64,000 nucleotides of DNA, from contig CAXXSX010000002.1 in NCBI GenBank assembly GCA_963677165.2, positions 1,302,001-1,366,000 on the forward strand, given 5' to 3'. Shown piece after piece: positions 61,992 through 64,000 of the stretch. A program made the position numbers and the translations under genes. The stretch comes from JAFGXT01 sp963677165. Its GTDB lineage: Bacteria > Verrucomicrobiota > Lentisphaeria > Victivallales > SZUA-371. Position 1 is the first letter of the stretch. Each line of letters opens with the position of its first letter. Below the pieces are notes generated by a model, which saw nothing but the letters and a program-made list of their open reading frames with translations, was not told the origin of the DNA and did no database searches.

Positions 61992-62042
61992 ATAGCCATA
62001 CCTGCTAAACAATAATATAAGAAACAAACGATTAGGGAAATC

Positions 62043-63665
62043 ATGTTTAATTTTCACAGGAGAATACTGCCCCCATTTCTAGCTGCCATCGCTTTATGCG
62101 GACAAGCAATGGCTGAAACTGCCAAGCTGACAGTGACTGGTTCGGACTGTCAACTGGTATCCGCAAAACCGGGCAAAAAAACGATCAAAGTTAAGGTGGA
62201 AGGGAACACTAACCCTGTCCAGGTATTTGGGGAAATCTATCAATATGATCAGAAAAAACCTTGTGCAAGATCAAAAAAAATTACTATCAGTAATACAGGA
62301 ACAATAGAATTTGATTTGAGAAGCACCGGTTTTTATGAGTTCACAATTATTGCAAAAGCTAATGACGGCAAAGAGCTTGACCGGGTTAGTTCAACTTACG
62401 CAGTGGTTCCCGACAATAATTACGATCATCCGAGAGAGATGGGAACATGCACGCATTTTGGACAGGGAAAAGGAGCATATCCGCTGACGTTCAATCTGCT
62501 GAATCTTGCAGGATTTACAAGAATTCGTGATGATTTTTCATGGCAGGCAATTGAACCGAAGCCCAAAAAGTATCAAGTTCCCAAAAGAATAGAAAAACTG
62601 GTTAATACCGCAATCAAATACAAGATAAAACCTTTGCTGGTTACTGGTTATGGTACAAGAGCTTATGAGGGAAAATATTCAAACGGATTTGTCAATACCC
62701 CTGAAATGCGCGAGGCCTATGGCAATGCGGTGGTCTTTGCGGTTAAACATTTTGGCAACCGCGTCACGGAATGGGAACTGTGGAACGAACCCAACAGGGC
62801 CCATCCGGTAAAACATTATCTGCCAATGCTGAAAGTAGTCTACCCGATAGTAAAAAAAGCCAATCCACGTGCCACTTTTATTTCCTGCGGCGGGGGTGGT
62901 GCCGGCGGCGGCCCCGGCGGGGGCATGATTATCCCGATTATTAAAGCTGGAGGAGTCGATTTTCAAGACGGATTCAGCATTCACCCCTATATGGCTCCGC
63001 ATGATCCGGATTATGGTTATGGGGCTCGAGGAGCTCCAATTCCGCGAGTGAGTGTTCCAGTATTCGCACCATTTCAGAAAAGAATAGCGGAAAAGAATCC
63101 GAAGAGTAATGGACGAAAGCTATCGGTCTGGGTAACAGAGCTGGGTTGGCCGACCGAACATCCCTCTACTCGTCAACACCCCACAACTGAAATGCTTCAG
63201 GCGGCATTTTTTGCCAGAACATATCTGATGTTCCGCAAAGAAAATGCAGTTAAGGGAATATTCTGGTATGACTTTCAGAATGACGGTATCAATCCGAAGG
63301 AGAAAGAAGATAACTTTGGAATTATCCGTAAAGACTTTTCTCCCAAACCAGCATATCAGGCCGCGGCTGTGGTTGCGTGGATTCTCAGAAACCGTCCGTA
63401 TGTGAGAGACCTTAGTCCAAAAGATAAAATGAACAACAGTAAAGTTTATCAATACGGACAGGGCAAAGACCGGGTAATTGTTGCCTGGCTGGCGGCTCCG
63501 GAAGGCTCAGCTAAACAGTCGGAAAATATTAACATCAAATTGCCGTTCAGCCCCAGGAAAGCCATTCTGCTGGATTGGCAGGGCAAAAAACAAAAGCTGA
63601 ACGCCAAAAACGGCACGGTTATGCTGAAAACCACATATCTGCCGCAATATATTGTTCAAAAATAA
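62043..63665 (+). CDS. secreted clan GH-A glycoside hydrolase
   Basis: 540 residues, signal peptide ending AMA-E. A short N-terminal Ig-like domain (25-125) and a GH-A barrel (about 130-440) with acid/base E249 in WELWNEPNRA and nucleophile E366 in VWVTELGWPT, a GH39-like style. A glycine-rich insert (GGGGAGGGPGGG, 283-294) lies in the barrel, which is unusual. Third gene of its operon. Confidence 0.78.
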   Translation: MFNFHRRILPPFLAAIALCGQAMAETAKLTVTGSDCQLVSAKPGKKTIKVKVEGNTNPVQVFGEIYQYDQKKPCARSKKITISNTGTIEFDLRSTGFYEFTIIAKANDGKELDRVSSTYAVVPDNNYDHPREMGTCTHFGQGKGAYPLTFNLLNLAGFTRIRDDFSWQAIEPKPKKYQVPKRIEKLVNTAIKYKIKPLLVTGYGTRAYEGKYSNGFVNTPEMREAYGNAVVFAVKHFGNRVTEWELWNEPNRAHPVKHYLPMLKVVYPIVKKANPRATFISCGGGGAGGGPGGGMIIPIIKAGGVDFQDGFSIHPYMAPHDPDYGYGARGAPIPRVSVPVFAPFQKRIAEKNPKSNGRKLSVWVTELGWPTEHPSTRQHPTTEMLQAAFFARTYLMFRKENAVKGIFWYDFQNDGINPKEKEDNFGIIRKDFSPKPAYQAAAVVAWILRNRPYVRDLSPKDKMNNSKVYQYGQGKDRVIVAWLAAPEGSAKQSENINIKLPFSPRKAILLDWQGKKQKLNAKNGTVMLKTTYLPQYIVQK

Positions 63666-63678
63666 AAGGATTTATTAA

Positions 63679-64000
63679 ATGAAAAAAATTTGTATTATCA
63701 TTGCCGCTCTTTTGCCGTTGGCCTCGGTTTTTGCGGTAAGAGCCCCCGCAAAACTTGGAGATACGACTTTCAACGTAGTCGGTAATTATGATGACTTCAC
63801 TCAACTTCCAGTAGTCAAAGCAGAAAATAAATCGGGCAAAGCTGCTTCATTTAAGGTCAAAATGACACTGACCGATAAAAAGGGAAACATTAAACTGTCA
63901 AAGAGCTACTCTTTGGATGTTCCAGCGAAATCTGTTGCCGAACTAAAAGCTTTTGACAGCAAACCGGCATCTATAACCGATGAAGCAGTGCTTTTTAGAG
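63679..64000 (+). CDS. secreted protein, 5' part (gene runs past the window)
   Basis: The first 107 residues are seen. A signal peptide (MKKICIIIAALLPLASVFA) is followed by beta-rich sequence (FKVKMTLTDKKGNIKLSKSYSLDVPAKSVAELKAF) like the Ig-type domains that precede hydrolase barrels. 13 bases after the GH-A gene, so probably the fourth gene of that operon. A further hydrolase is possible. Confidence 0.65.
   Translation, partial: MKKICIIIAALLPLASVFAVRAPAKLGDTTFNVVGNYDDFTQLPVVKAENKSGKAASFKVKMTLTDKKGNIKLSKSYSLDVPAKSVAELKAFDSKPASITDEAVLFR

Overview
The window looks like chromosome from a Lentisphaerota-type bacterium (Victivallis or a relative); this taxonomic call is inference. It rests on five short genes for prepilin-like proteins with an N-terminal FTLIELLVVIAIIAILA motif and a C-terminal DGH motif, on many sugar-responsive regulators that fuse a GntR-type or LacI-type DNA-binding head to a LacI-type sensor, and on a dense set of glycoside hydrolases. 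Most genes have near-balanced base composition. The stretch from about 9.7 to 14.3 kb is clearly more AT-rich and looks acquired.

Layout. 1-5.6 kb: end of a sugar transporter, a HlyD-like adaptor, folB and a chondroitinase-like lyase. 5.7-7.9 kb (minus): small membrane proteins, including a secreted mini-gene broken at a run of eight T. 8.0-9.2 kb: a KDG-kinase-like gene whose promoter carries the same palindrome as the promoter of the gntR-eda pair at 18-19.5 kb, so the Entner-Doudoroff/uronate branch is probably one regulon, now split by about 9 kb of inserted DNA. 9.8-13.9 kb: a defence-type island with a NACHT-pentapeptide NTPase and an unrecognised two-gene module. 14-23.5 kb: housekeeping genes among repeats and two copies, in opposite orientation, of a structured-leader/small-protein element. 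23.5-41.4 kb: AraC, GH4, GH-A hydrolases, prepilins, regulators and a domain-swapped GH3. 41.4-51.5 kb: dinB, higBA, dapB, queDEC, gltD, a third copy of the element, nupC and cheW. 51.6-64 kb: three regulator-led hydrolase operons in tandem.

How it works together. The carbohydrate part is modular: an autoregulated hybrid regulator, usually a prepilin-like protein, then a hydrolase, spaced 14-50 bp apart. In four such modules the regulator promoter is near-consensus and has a different palindrome inside or touching the -35/-10 region, so each module probably answers its own sugar.

The most unusual object is a family of three near-identical elements (14336-14903 plus, 22443-23007 minus, 48774-49340 plus). 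Each has a leader of about 225 nt followed by a 113-residue protein of unknown function with faint STAS-domain likeness. Leader sequence is almost constant except in two helices, where both arms change together and pairing is kept. That is direct covariation evidence for a structured RNA. Several other intergenic repeat families also show compensatory changes in their stems.
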